64,000 nucleotides of DNA from the NCBI GenBank assembly GCA_015655415.1, contig JAATFB010000027.1, forward strand, positions 38,473 to 102,472. Reading direction: 5' to 3'. Positions 17,275 to 26,015 of the stretch are shown here, piece by piece; the stretch's first letter is position 1, and the number at the start of each line of letters is the position of its first letter. The notes under the pieces are model-generated. The model made no database searches, was not told where the DNA came from, and saw nothing but the letters and a program-made list of their open reading frames with translations. This DNA is from Actinomycetales bacterium. Lineage in GTDB: Bacteria; Actinomycetota; Actinomycetes; Actinomycetales; Microbacteriaceae. The position numbers and the translations under genes were made by a program.

Positions 17275-19479
17275 ATGTCAGAGTCCGCCACTCCCGTGTC
17301 GGCGCAGTCCGCGTCGAAGTCCCCCGTCATGAGCCACCGTCAGATCCTGTTCGTGATCTTCGGCCTCATGGCGGGCATGTTCCTGTCCGCGCTCGACCAG
17401 ACGGTGGTCGGAACGGCCATCCGCACCATCGGCGACGACCTGCACGGGTTGAGCCAGCAGGCGTGGGTCACCACCGCCTATCTGATCGTGTCGACGATCG
17501 CGACGCCGATCTACGGCAAGCTCTCCGACATCTTCGGACGCCGGCCGCTGTTCATCATCGCCATCGTCGTCTTCATCATCGGCTCGATCCTCTCGTCGTT
17601 CTCGACGTCGATGATCGAGCTCGCCGCCTTCCGCGCGATCCAGGGCCTGGGTGCCGGCGGCCTGATGTCCATGCCTCTGGCGATCATGGGCGACATCCTC
17701 GCGCCACGTGAGCGCGCCAGGTACCAGGGGTACTTCCTCGCCGTGTTCGGCATCTCCAGCGTCGCCGGCCCGCTGATCGGCGGCCTCTTCGCCGGTGCGC
17801 ACCAGATCCTCTGGATCTCCGGATGGCGCTGGGTGTTCCTGATCAACGTGCCGATCGGCATCATCGCGTTCATCATCGTGATGATCTTCCTGCACATCCC
17901 ACGCCACGAGCACCACTCCGTGCGCATCGACTGGTGGGGGGCGACCTTCGTCATCGTCGCGCTCGCACCGCTGCTGCTCGTCGCCGAGCAGGGACGCACC
18001 TGGGGCTGGAGCAGCGTCGAGGCCATCGCCTGTTACGTGATCGGCGGCCTCGGCATCCTGGGCTTCATCATCGTGGAGACGCTGATGAAGGACGACGCGC
18101 TCATCCCGCTCAAGCTCTTCCGGTCGAACACGTTCTCCATGGCCACGATCATCGGCGTGCTCGTCGGATTCGGCATGTTCGGCGCCATGCTGACGCTTCC
18201 GCTCTACCTTCAGCTGGTGCTGGGCTCGGATCCGACGGAGAGCGGTCTGCAGCTGCTGCCGATGATCCTGGGGCTGATGATCGCGTCGATCGCCAGCGGC
18301 CAGATCATCGCACGGACGGGCCGCTACCGGCAGTTCCCGATCATCGGCACGCTGCTGCTCTCGGCCGGGTTCTTCTGGCTCACCTTCCTCACCCCCGACA
18401 AGTCCTACTGGTTCATCGCCGGCGCGATGCTGCTCATCGGGCTCGGGCTCGGGCAGCTCATGCAGACGCTCACCATCGCCAGCCAGAACGCCGTAGGCCT
18501 GCGTGACATGGGCGTGGCCACGAGCGCGTCGACCTTCTTCCGCCAGATCGGCGGGACGCTGGGGACCGCTGTGCTCATCTCGCTGCTGTTCGCGGTGATG
18601 CCGTCGAACATCCAGAGCTCGCTCGACGACAAGCCCACGCTGACGGCCGCGCTGGACGCGGCGTTCGACCCGTCCGTCGCCAAGGCGCCTCAGAACAAGG
18701 GCATCATGAGCACGATCTACGACTCGATCGTGAACAAGGTGACCAAGCAGACCACGGCGCAGGTCCAGTCCGGTCTCGCCAAGGCCACCACCGCGGCGGA
18801 GGCCGGGGTCGACCAGGCGGTGCAGGCGGGCAGGATCCCGCCCCAGGCGGAGCAGGCCGCTAAGGAGCAGGCCGTGCAGCAGGCTCGGCAGGCCGCGGCC
18901 GCGCAGATCCAGAAAAAGGTGCCCGTGGCGCGAGTGGGTTCCGATGGGACGGTCACACTCGACTTCTCCGTCGCCAGCCAGCGCAACGCGTTCGTCGACG
19001 ACCTCGTGCCCACGATCCGGAAGCAGCTCAAGGGTTCGGGCAGCACGGCCAGCGTGAACGGCAATGCCATCAACGACACGTCCTTCCTGAAGAACGCCGA
19101 CTCCCGTCTGGCGAGGCCGTTCCTCGTGGGCTTCAACGCCTCGGCGGTGACCGTCTACTGGGTGGCGATGTTCGTCGTGCTGCTCGCCTTCGTGTTGACG
19201 CTCTTCTTCAGGACGCCGCCGCTGCGTGCGAAGTCCGCCCTGCAGGAGGCCGCAGACGACGATGCGATGCGGGCCGTCGGCGCGGCCGAGGAGACGGGAT
19301 CGCTCGCCCTTCCCGAGATCGAGGCCGACGAGGAGCTCGTGGGCTCCGGCACGAGCGGCACGGAGCCGCGTGGCCGTCACGCCGAGACCGGCGGCACGAG
19401 CGGCGGCCCGGCGGCCCAGAGCGGCGGGGCGCACCGTGGTCGCCACGTCGGCGCACCCGGGGAGGTCGCGACCTCCTAG
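17275..19479 (+). CDS. DHA2-family MFS exporter (EmrB/QacA-type) with large external loop
   Basis: This 734-residue, 14-helix drug:proton antiporter probably exports toxic organics or antibiotics. Helix 1 holds the DHA2 motif LDQTVVGTAI. Motif A appears as GKLSDIFGRRPLF, and motif C-like GISSVAGPLIGG is in helix 5. About 170 residues (roughly 445-615), rich in Ala/Gln and predicted coiled or helical, are inserted between helices 13 and 14, and a roughly 90-residue Gly/Glu-rich cytoplasmic tail follows helix 14. Typical family members have about 500 residues, so this protein is unusually long. An AT-rich inverted repeat upstream may control it. Confidence 0.9.
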   Translation: MSESATPVSAQSASKSPVMSHRQILFVIFGLMAGMFLSALDQTVVGTAIRTIGDDLHGLSQQAWVTTAYLIVSTIATPIYGKLSDIFGRRPLFIIAIVVFIIGSILSSFSTSMIELAAFRAIQGLGAGGLMSMPLAIMGDILAPRERARYQGYFLAVFGISSVAGPLIGGLFAGAHQILWISGWRWVFLINVPIGIIAFIIVMIFLHIPRHEHHSVRIDWWGATFVIVALAPLLLVAEQGRTWGWSSVEAIACYVIGGLGILGFIIVETLMKDDALIPLKLFRSNTFSMATIIGVLVGFGMFGAMLTLPLYLQLVLGSDPTESGLQLLPMILGLMIASIASGQIIARTGRYRQFPIIGTLLLSAGFFWLTFLTPDKSYWFIAGAMLLIGLGLGQLMQTLTIASQNAVGLRDMGVATSASTFFRQIGGTLGTAVLISLLFAVMPSNIQSSLDDKPTLTAALDAAFDPSVAKAPQNKGIMSTIYDSIVNKVTKQTTAQVQSGLAKATTAAEAGVDQAVQAGRIPPQAEQAAKEQAVQQARQAAAAQIQKKVPVARVGSDGTVTLDFSVASQRNAFVDDLVPTIRKQLKGSGSTASVNGNAINDTSFLKNADSRLARPFLVGFNASAVTVYWVAMFVVLLAFVLTLFFRTPPLRAKSALQEAADDDAMRAVGAAEETGSLALPEIEADEELVGSGTSGTEPRGRHAETGGTSGGPAAQSGGAHRGRHVGAPGEVATS

Positions 19480-19512
19480 CGCCGCCGCCACCCTCGCGAC
19501 GACTTACCGCGT

Positions 19513-19577
19513 GCGACTTACCACGTGCGACGCGACTCACCACCTCACGTGCAGTCGCGTCGCATTTGGTAAGTCGC
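19513..19577. terminator. Long hairpin between exporter and LacI genes
   Basis: Two 25-base arms (GCGACTTACC... at 19513-19537 and ...GGTAAGTCGC at 19553-19577) pair at 23 of 25 positions around a 15-base loop. A partial third copy of the arm (GACTTACCGCGTGCGAC) lies just upstream at 19501. It could end the exporter transcript or be a mobile palindrome; there is no T-run. Confidence 0.6.
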
Positions 19578-19693
19578 GGTGGACGCCACGGGGTCGAGGG
19601 CGCGGAATCGCAGGCATGAGAGCGCGCGCACGTGGGGCCATCCCTCGCCACCCGATCCGAATCGCGATAGGTTCGCAGGCGGAACAGGACGGG

Positions 19694-20710
19694 GTGAGCG
19701 TGAGATCCGAGGCACAAGCACCGACGCTGGAGATGGTCGCCGCACGCGCCGGAGTCTCCCGCGCGACCGTGTCACGGGTGGTGAACGGGTCGCCGAAGGT
19801 CAGTCCGGAGCTGATCGAGGCGGTCAGTGCGGCGATCGCCGAGCTGAACTACGTGCCGAACCGCGCCGCGCGATCCCTGGCCAGCCGCCGCACCGAGTCG
19901 ATCGCGCTCGTCATCCCCGAGTCGACGACGCGGGTGTTCACCGACCCGTTCTTCTCTCTGATCATCCAGGGCGTAGCCGTCCACCTGGCCTCGACGGACT
20001 ACACGCTGAGCATCGTCGTGGCCTCCGAGGCCAACCCGGACAAGACGCGGCGATACCTCACGGGCGGCAACATCGACGGGGCGCTCGTCGTCTCGCACCA
20101 CTCCAGCGACCACTCGTACGCGCGCCTCGGCCGCACCGTTCCGATGGTGTTCGGAGGACGCCCGCTGCACGTCGACGACGACGAGCGCTACTACGTCGAC
20201 GTCGACAACGTCGACGGGGCGCGCGTCGCGACCCAGCATCTGATCCAACGCGGACGTCGGCACATCGCGACGATCGCCGGCCCCGCCGACATGCCCGCCG
20301 GGTTCGATCGCGAGCTCGGCTGGCGCAAGACCATGACCGATGCCGGTCTCGACACCTCGCTCATCGAGTGGGGCGACTTCTCGCCGGCGTCCGGCGCGAT
20401 GGCCATGCGCCGGCTGCTGGCGCGCAAGACCGCCATCGACGCCGTCTTCGCGGCGAACGATCAGATGGCACTCGGCGCGTACGCGGTGATCGCGGAGGCC
20501 GGCCTGAGCATCCCGGACGACATCGCCGTGGTCGGGTACGACGACGACGCCCTGGGATCCGCGGCCTCGCCCGCGCTCACCACCATGCACCAGTCGATGA
20601 CCGAGCTCGGGGCGACCATGGCCGACCGGCTCGTGAAGCTCATCGACGGCGAGCCGGTGGAGCACGCCACCATCCTGCAGACACGGCTGATCGTGCGCGG
20701 CTCCAGCTGA
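19694..20710 (+). CDS. LacI-family transcriptional regulator
   Basis: The 338-residue protein has a normal LacI HTH and hinge (PTLEMVAARAGVSRATVSRVVNGSPKVS) followed by a type I periplasmic-binding-like effector domain (IVVASEANPDKTRRYL; AVVGYDDDALGSAASPALTTMHQ). GTG at 19694 follows AGGA by 4 bp; a second in-frame GTG at 19700 is possible. No sugar-catabolic gene adjoins it: an exporter lies upstream and a convergent DNA methyltransferase downstream. Its targets are therefore probably elsewhere in the genome. The effector is unknown. Confidence 0.9.
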   Translation: MSVRSEAQAPTLEMVAARAGVSRATVSRVVNGSPKVSPELIEAVSAAIAELNYVPNRAARSLASRRTESIALVIPESTTRVFTDPFFSLIIQGVAVHLASTDYTLSIVVASEANPDKTRRYLTGGNIDGALVVSHHSSDHSYARLGRTVPMVFGGRPLHVDDDERYYVDVDNVDGARVATQHLIQRGRRHIATIAGPADMPAGFDRELGWRKTMTDAGLDTSLIEWGDFSPASGAMAMRRLLARKTAIDAVFAANDQMALGAYAVIAEAGLSIPDDIAVVGYDDDALGSAASPALTTMHQSMTELGATMADRLVKLIDGEPVEHATILQTRLIVRGSS

Positions 20711-20740
20711 TGATGAAGCGAGGTGCGCCCTTCGGGACGG

Positions 20741-21667
20741 TCAGCGGAACTCGACGCCGGGCATCCCCGCGAACCGCTCGCGCATGACGGCGACCGCGTC
20801 GGCGTTGTCGTCGACGAGGACGAAACGACGGCCGAGCGCGGCGGCGACCGCGCCCGTGGTGCCGCTGCCTGCGAAAAAGTCGAGCACCCAGTCTCCCGGA
20901 CGCGAGGACGCCTGCACCATGCGCCGCACGATCCCCTCCGGCTTCTGGGTGGGATACCCGGTCTTCTCCCGACCCGTGGTCGTGACGATCGTGTGCCACC
21001 ACACGTCCGTCGGCAGCTTGCCACGCGCCGCCTTCTCGGGCGTGACCAGGCCCGGCGCCATGTAGGGCTCGCGATCCACGGCATCCGAGTCGAAGTGGTA
21101 CGCGTCCGGGTTCTTCACGTAGACGAGGATCGTGTCGTGCTTGGCCGGCCAGCGCCGCCTCGCCTTCGCCCCGTAGTCGTACGCCCAGATGATCTCGTTG
21201 AGGAACGACGCACGCCCGAACAGCGCGTCGAGCAGCACCTTCGCGTAGTGGGCCTCCCGGTAGTCGAGATGCAGGTACAGCGTGCCGTCGTCGGCCAGCA
21301 GCCGCCATGCCTCGACCAGCCGCGGCTCCAGGAACTCCCAGTAGTCGTCGAACCGGTCGTCGTAGCGCAGCAGGTCGCCGCGGATGCGCTCGTATCCACG
21401 CCCCTTGAACCCGGCGGTCGAGGTTGCCGACTCGCTGCGCACCGCGGTCACCGTCCGGCGCTCCTGGCGTCGGCCCGTGTTGAACGGCGGATCGAGGTAG
21501 ATCATGGTGAACGAGCCTGCCGGGAGGCATGGCAGCACCCGGATGTTGTCGTCATGGAACACCGTGTCTGGGCTGGCGGTCGACCACACGGGCATCCCCC
21601 CATTGTCGTCGTTCCCGGGACTCGGCTCGATCTCGGGAACGGCCGGTGCTGCCGAGAGCGTGGTCAT
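20741..21667 (-). CDS. Orphan beta-class DNA methyltransferase
   Basis: This 308-residue site-specific DNA methylase has catalytic motif IV DPPFNTG at residues 59-65 ahead of the SAM-binding motif I DFFAGSGTTG at 263-272. This order defines the beta class, and DPPF suggests N6-adenine methylation. TQKPEGIVRRM is motif X, just before motif I. ATG 21667 is taken as start. There is no restriction endonuclease or specificity gene beside it, so it looks like a solitary methylase, perhaps regulatory like CcrM-type enzymes or left over from a restriction system. The recognition sequence cannot be predicted. Confidence 0.9.
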   Translation of the reverse strand: MTTLSAAPAVPEIEPSPGNDDNGGMPVWSTASPDTVFHDDNIRVLPCLPAGSFTMIYLDPPFNTGRRQERRTVTAVRSESATSTAGFKGRGYERIRGDLLRYDDRFDDYWEFLEPRLVEAWRLLADDGTLYLHLDYREAHYAKVLLDALFGRASFLNEIIWAYDYGAKARRRWPAKHDTILVYVKNPDAYHFDSDAVDREPYMAPGLVTPEKAARGKLPTDVWWHTIVTTTGREKTGYPTQKPEGIVRRMVQASSRPGDWVLDFFAGSGTTGAVAAALGRRFVLVDDNADAVAVMRERFAGMPGVEFR

Positions 21668-21775
21668 GCGCGCGGAGGATGAGGTCACGGGGCGGGGGAG
21701 CGCCGCCGATCGGGATGCGCCCCGAAGGCGACGGTGCCCTGATGTCGGCAGCACGGAGCGGTCCCGGGGGCCCGA

Positions 21776-22096
21776 TCAGGGCAGCGGCCGGCCGTCTGCG
21801 TCCAGCCGGATGCGCACCGGCCCCTCGCCGAAGATGCCCTTGTCACCGTCGCCGGGCACCGGCGCCGGAACCGGCAGACGCGCCTGCCTGTCGAGCTCGA
21901 GCTGCGCCTCGTACTTCGCCGGCGCGAACACCTCGTCGCCTATGAGCATCATGCCGCCTCCCCCGGACGACGACCCCTCGGCGCCCTTGCGGCTCTTGTC
22001 GCTCAGGTCGATCCAGCCGAGCCGATGAGCGACCCAGAGCACCACGCACACCGCGGCCACGCCCAGCACCCACCAACCCACGCGGGTACTGTACAC
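21776..22096 (-). CDS. Small single-pass membrane protein of unknown function
   Basis: The 106-residue product is not a family I recognise. With the GTG start at 22096 it begins with a short external segment and one transmembrane helix (VGWWVLGVAAVCVVLWVAHRL). A polar Ser/Gly-rich linker then leads to a soluble tail of about 60 residues ending GEGPVRIRLDADGRPLP. GGGG lies a few bases before the start. The gene follows the lipoate ligase gene on the same strand (49 bp gap) and may be co-transcribed with it. Confidence 0.55.
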   Translation of the reverse strand: MYSTRVGWWVLGVAAVCVVLWVAHRLGWIDLSDKSRKGAEGSSSGGGGMMLIGDEVFAPAKYEAQLELDRQARLPVPAPVPGDGDKGIFGEGPVRIRLDADGRPLP

Positions 22097-22145
22097 GACG
22101 CCCCATACCGCTCGGTGTGGCCGGCGCGGCACGGCCGGCGCGGCG

Positions 22146-23195
22146 TCACGGCACCCGGTAGAGCCATTCGTCGGTGCCGAACTTCTCGGCGACCAGGCGC
22201 TGCGCGTCGGCGTACTCGGCGTCGGAGATGTCTCCCGCCGTCGCGCCATACAGCTGGCGGAAGGTCTGCTTCATCCGCTCGATGATCTCGGCCCGGCTCA
22301 GACCGCTCTGGGCCTTCAGCGGGTCCACGCGCTTTGCCGCCGAGGCGATGCCCTTGTCGCTGATCTTCTCCCGGCCGATGCGCAGCACCTCGGTCATCTT
22401 CTGGCCGTCCATGTCGTAGCTCATGGTCACGTGGTGCAGCACGGCGCCGTTCTTGAAGCGCTTCTGCGCCGCGCCGCCGATCTTGCCCTGCGGACTGGCG
22501 ATGTCGTTGAGCGGCTTGTAGGTGGCGTCGATGCCGAGCGACCTGAGCGCGACGAGCGCCCAGTCATCCAGGTAGGCGTAGCTGTCGGCGAAGCTCATGC
22601 CGGAGACCAGGTCCGCCGGAACGTACAGAGAGTAGGTGACGACGTTGCCCTTCTCCATCATCATGGCGCCGCCCCCGGTGACGCGACGCACGACGTCGAA
22701 GCCGTACTTCGCCGCCCCCTCAGGATCGACCTCGTTCCGCACCGACTGGAAGCTGCCGATGACGACGGCCGATTCGTCCCATTCCCAGATCCGCAGCGTC
22801 GGCCCGCGATGTCCCGCGGCGAGCGAGTTGCTCAGCGCCTCGTCGAGCGCGAGATGAACCCGCGGCGGCACCGCCCTGGCGTGCACGATCTGCCAGTCGT
22901 AGTCCCGCCAGGTGGTTGCGTTGGAGAGAGAGCGCCGGACCGCCACGGCGACGGCCTCCGGCGAGAAGCCGAGCAGCACGGCGTCCGCCGGGAGGGCCCG
23001 ACGGATGGCGGCCGCGATCGCGGCGGAGTCGGCCTCGGCGGACAGCCCGTTCACGGCGGAGTCGATGGCCTCCAGCGCCGAGTCGGGCTCCAGGAAGAAG
23101 TCGCCCGACAGCCGGAATCCGCTGATGTCGCCGGCGACGACGTCGAAGTCGACCGCCACCAGCTTGCCGCCGGGAACCTTGTACTCACCGTGCAT
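22146..23195 (-). CDS. Lipoate-protein ligase with N-terminal LplB-type accessory domain
   Basis: The 349-residue enzyme attaches lipoate to E2 and GcvH proteins. Its first ~90 residues (HGEYKVPGGKLVAVDFDV...FRLSGDFFLEPD) are the small accessory domain that sits at the C-terminus of E. coli LplA. The BPL/LplA catalytic domain follows (LRIWEWDESAVVIGSFQS, RRVTGGGAMMM, catalytic Lys region QGKIGGAAQKRFKNG). The order is thus permuted relative to E. coli LplA, as in some bacterial and archaeal ligases. ATG 23195 is a good start. It stands immediately downstream of a dense repeat array. Confidence 0.88.
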   Translation of the reverse strand: MHGEYKVPGGKLVAVDFDVVAGDISGFRLSGDFFLEPDSALEAIDSAVNGLSAEADSAAIAAAIRRALPADAVLLGFSPEAVAVAVRRSLSNATTWRDYDWQIVHARAVPPRVHLALDEALSNSLAAGHRGPTLRIWEWDESAVVIGSFQSVRNEVDPEGAAKYGFDVVRRVTGGGAMMMEKGNVVTYSLYVPADLVSGMSFADSYAYLDDWALVALRSLGIDATYKPLNDIASPQGKIGGAAQKRFKNGAVLHHVTMSYDMDGQKMTEVLRIGREKISDKGIASAAKRVDPLKAQSGLSRAEIIERMKQTFRQLYGATAGDISDAEYADAQRLVAEKFGTDEWLYRVP

Positions 23196-23535
23196 GGGTC
23201 CAGCCTGTCACGCCGCGCCCGCCGCGGGTTGAGCCCATCGAAACCTCGCACGCCGCGGGTTGAGCTTGCCGAAGCCCCGCCACCACGGGTTGAGCTTGCC
23301 GAAACCCGCCCCCGCGGGTTGAGCTTGCCGAAACCCCGCCCCCGCGGGTTGAGCTTGCCGAAACCCCGCCCCCGCGGGTTGAGCTTGCCGAAACCCCGCC
23401 ACCGCGGGTTGAGCTTGCCGAAACCCGCAGTCCGGTTTCGACAAGCTCAACCGGCGGGACGGGCTCAACCGGCGGGACGGGCTCAACCGGCGGGACGGGC
23501 TCAACCGGCGGTGGCGCGGTCCGGTTTCGACAAGC
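23196..23535. other. Intergenic region filled by a repeat array
   Basis: This 340-bp gap lies upstream of the lipoate ligase gene and downstream of an alpha/beta hydrolase gene on the same strand. Nearly all of it is occupied by the GGTTTCGACAAGCTCAACC-type repeat array described separately. About 27 bp between the array and the ligase start are free. Confidence 0.7.
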
Positions 23536-23550
23536 TCAACCGGCGGGACG
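23223..23550. repeat. Array of GGTTGAGCTTGCCGAAACC repeats with inverted half
   Basis: Seven units read GGGTTGAGCTTGCCGAAACC (the last four at an exact 30-bp period). They are followed by units in the opposite orientation (GGTTTCGACAAGCTCAACC) mixed with three or four short GGGACGGGCTCAACCGGC tandem copies. The two halves could fold on each other as a long hairpin. The stop codon of the alpha/beta hydrolase lies inside the array. Confidence 0.85.
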
Positions 23551-24393
23551 GGGACGGAGCGGGAACCGGGCATCCAGCCAGCGCACGAGGTCACCGACCA
23601 CCTCGTCGCGATTAGTCTCGTTGAACACCTCGTGCCGGGCACCCGGGTAGACGATCAGGGTCGTGTCGGTGACGTCGGAGCGTCTCCGGTACGCATCCAC
23701 CAGCATCCGCGCGCTCTTCGGACCGCCGAGCGAGTCCTCCTCGCCGATCATCACCAGCACCGGGAGGTCGCGGATGCCCCGCGCCGGCCGCCCGAACAGC
23801 CGGAGCGCGTCCGCGACCCCGAACAGCTTCAGAGCCTTCGCGTCGAAGGTGAGCGGATCCGCCGCGAACTCCGCGACGACCCGTCCGTCGCGGCTGAGCC
23901 ACTCGTATCCGGTCGAGCCCAGATGCCGGTGGCGCCTGTTGAGGTCGCCCGACGCCATCCGCCCGGGCACCCGGTACGCGGTGCCCGTGAGCACCAGAGC
24001 ATCGAGCTCCTCCGAGTGCGCGTTGACGAGCATCTGTGCCATGAGCGAGCCCCAGCTGTGCCCGAGCAGCACGATCGGCACACCGGGGTTCTCACCGGCG
24101 GCGATCCGGTTCAGCATCCGGATGTCTGCCACGGCGGCGCGAAGACCGCCGGGCCCCAGCCGTCCCAGCCTCGAGCGATCGCCGTTCCACTGGTCGAGCC
24201 CGGTACGCCCGTGTCCCCGCTGGTCAGCGGCGTACACCGTGTAGCCGGACTCGTTCAGCGCGCCGGCCAGGCCCCGGTATCGAGCGGCGTACTCGCCCAG
24301 ACCGTGCACGAGATGCACGACGGCACGCGGATGCCCGTTACGCCACACGTGGTAAGAGACGGTCACGCCCTGCTCGTCGACGAAGCTCGGCAC
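23536..24393 (-). CDS. Alpha/beta hydrolase (monoacylglycerol lipase-like)
   Basis: The 285-residue protein is a serine hydrolase of the Hydrolase_4 / lysophospholipase type. Motifs are HLVHGLGEYAARYRGLA (oxyanion loop), GHSWGS with nucleophile Ser113, an acidic residue in GEEDSLGG and the His of GARHEVFNE. It is probably cytosolic and cleaves monoacylglycerols or related esters. GTG at 24393 is chosen from where homology-like sequence begins; no clear ribosome site supports it. Its last residues (RPRPAG) are encoded by the adjacent repeat array, so the C-terminus may have been altered by repeat insertion. Confidence 0.85.
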   Translation of the reverse strand: MPSFVDEQGVTVSYHVWRNGHPRAVVHLVHGLGEYAARYRGLAGALNESGYTVYAADQRGHGRTGLDQWNGDRSRLGRLGPGGLRAAVADIRMLNRIAAGENPGVPIVLLGHSWGSLMAQMLVNAHSEELDALVLTGTAYRVPGRMASGDLNRRHRHLGSTGYEWLSRDGRVVAEFAADPLTFDAKALKLFGVADALRLFGRPARGIRDLPVLVMIGEEDSLGGPKSARMLVDAYRRRSDVTDTTLIVYPGARHEVFNETNRDEVVGDLVRWLDARFPLRPRPAG

Positions 24394-24493
24394 GAGGCGA
24401 TTCTGCCACGCCCGTGACGCGGCACGGCGGTATGGGGCACGCACCCGCGCCGCCCGGCGCGGGGCCAGGGTGCGAGGAAGGCGGCCGGTCCGT

Positions 24494-25864
24494 CTAGTGG
24501 TGGAAGCCCGGATGCTGCTCCTGCACGGGCATCGGCGAGCCCAGGCCGTCAAGGTAGGCCGTCTCGGCGGCGATGTCCGCGAGCAGGTCGCCGGCGATGT
24601 CCCGGCTCAGCCCGTTGCGCACGACGATGCGCTGCACCGTCCACTCCGTCAGGTCGGCGGGCATCGGGTAGGCGGGAATCAGCCAGCCCTTCATCCGAAG
24701 ACGGTCGGAGAGGTGGTACAGGTTCCAGTTCTCGGTGTGCCCGGGCTTGAGACGCCACGCGAACACCGGTATGTCACCGCCGTCGTTCCACAGCTCGAAC
24801 GCCCCTATCCGCGCGACGCCCCGCGACAGGAAGACCGCGACGTCGTGCGCCTCCTTCTGGATCTGCGCGTACCCCTCACGACCGAGCCGAAGGAACTGGT
24901 AGTACTGCAGCAGGACCTGCGCGCCGGGGCGGGAGAAGTTCAACCCGAACGTGGGCATCGTCCCGCCGAGATAGCTCACGGTGAATACGAGGCTCTCGGG
25001 AAGCCAGGTGCGCTCACGCCACACCACCCACCCCAGCCCCGGATAGGTGAGGCCGTACTTGTGGCCGGAGGTGCTGATCGAGTGCACCCGAGGGAGCCGG
25101 AAGTCCCAGACCAGCTCGGACTGTATGAACGGGGCGATCATCGCCCCGGATGCGCCGTCGACGTGCACCGGCACGTCGAGCCCGGTCGTGCGCTGTATGT
25201 CGTCGAGCGCGGCGACGATCTGCGCGACCGGCTCGTACATGCCCGTGTAGGTGACGCCCATGATGGCCACCACGCCGATGGTGTTCTCGTCGACGTACTG
25301 CTCGAGCCCGACGCCGTCGAGCACTCTGTGCTCCTCGCTGATCGGAACGAACCGCGGCTCGACGTCGAAGTAGTCGCAGAACTTCTCCCAGCACACCTGC
25401 ACCGCCGAACTCATCACGAGGTTGGGCCTGTCGGCCGGCCGGCCCGCCGCTCGCATCCGCTCCTGCCAGAGCCGCTTGAACGCGAGCCCGCCGAGCATGC
25501 ACGCCTCTGACGAGCCGATCGTGGAGGTGCCGATCGTCTTCTCGGCGTCGGGGGCGTGCCAGAGGTCGGCGATCATGTGCCAGCAGTCGTCCTCCACCGC
25601 GGCGGTGTGCGGGTACTCGTCCTTGTCGACGATGTTCTTGTCGTAGGCGTCGGCGTAGAGGCGATCCGCCTCCTCGTCCATCCAGGTCGTGACGAACGTC
25701 GCCAGGTTCAAGCGCGAGTTGCCGTCGAGCATCGTCTCGTCGTGCACGAGCTGATACGCGGTGTCGGGGAGCATCCCCTTCTCGGCGATGCGACGCCGCG
25801 GCGCGACCCGGGACTCCGCCGGCCTGGCGAACATCGGCGTCTCCTCGTCCGAGCTCTCGGCCAT
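24494..25864 (-). CDS. gadB: Glutamate decarboxylase
   Basis: This 456-residue PLP enzyme converts glutamate to GABA and CO2, consuming a proton. The PLP lysine is Lys269 in STSGHKYG; HVDGASGAMIAPF and TSTIGSSEACMLGG are typical group II decarboxylase segments. Length and sequence match bacterial GadB. ATG 25864 is preceded by a good site (GAAAGGGGCAACG). No gadC antiporter lies beside it, so a role in acid tolerance is likely but needs a transporter elsewhere; GABA production for nitrogen metabolism is the alternative. Confidence 0.95.
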   Translation of the reverse strand: MAESSDEETPMFARPAESRVAPRRRIAEKGMLPDTAYQLVHDETMLDGNSRLNLATFVTTWMDEEADRLYADAYDKNIVDKDEYPHTAAVEDDCWHMIADLWHAPDAEKTIGTSTIGSSEACMLGGLAFKRLWQERMRAAGRPADRPNLVMSSAVQVCWEKFCDYFDVEPRFVPISEEHRVLDGVGLEQYVDENTIGVVAIMGVTYTGMYEPVAQIVAALDDIQRTTGLDVPVHVDGASGAMIAPFIQSELVWDFRLPRVHSISTSGHKYGLTYPGLGWVVWRERTWLPESLVFTVSYLGGTMPTFGLNFSRPGAQVLLQYYQFLRLGREGYAQIQKEAHDVAVFLSRGVARIGAFELWNDGGDIPVFAWRLKPGHTENWNLYHLSDRLRMKGWLIPAYPMPADLTEWTVQRIVVRNGLSRDIAGDLLADIAAETAYLDGLGSPMPVQEQHPGFHH

Positions 25865-25971
25865 CGTTGCCCCTTTCGAGTCACGGAACGCCGCGGGACC
25901 GATGACGGCCGCCGAGCTGGGATGCCCTCACCGTACTCTCGTGCGCCCGGCCCGACGGGCGCACGCCTCGC

Positions 25972-26000
25972 CCGACACCGATGTTTAGCGTGGCTAATTT
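25972..26000 (+). promoter_or_regulatory. Candidate marR promoter overlapped by TTAGC-GTG-GCTAA palindrome
   Basis: CCGACA and TAATTT are 17 bp apart and would start transcription about 3-9 bp before the likely ATG. A perfect inverted repeat TTAGC-GTG-GCTAA (25985-25997) covers the -10 region, as expected for MarR-type autoregulation. Confidence 0.45.
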
Positions 26001-26015
26001 GCTATGCTAATGGTC

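Noticed and set aside
23223..23550. The 30-bp periodic array as a CRISPR
   Set aside because: There are no unique spacers of constant length; the units are nearly contiguous, and no cas gene is present.
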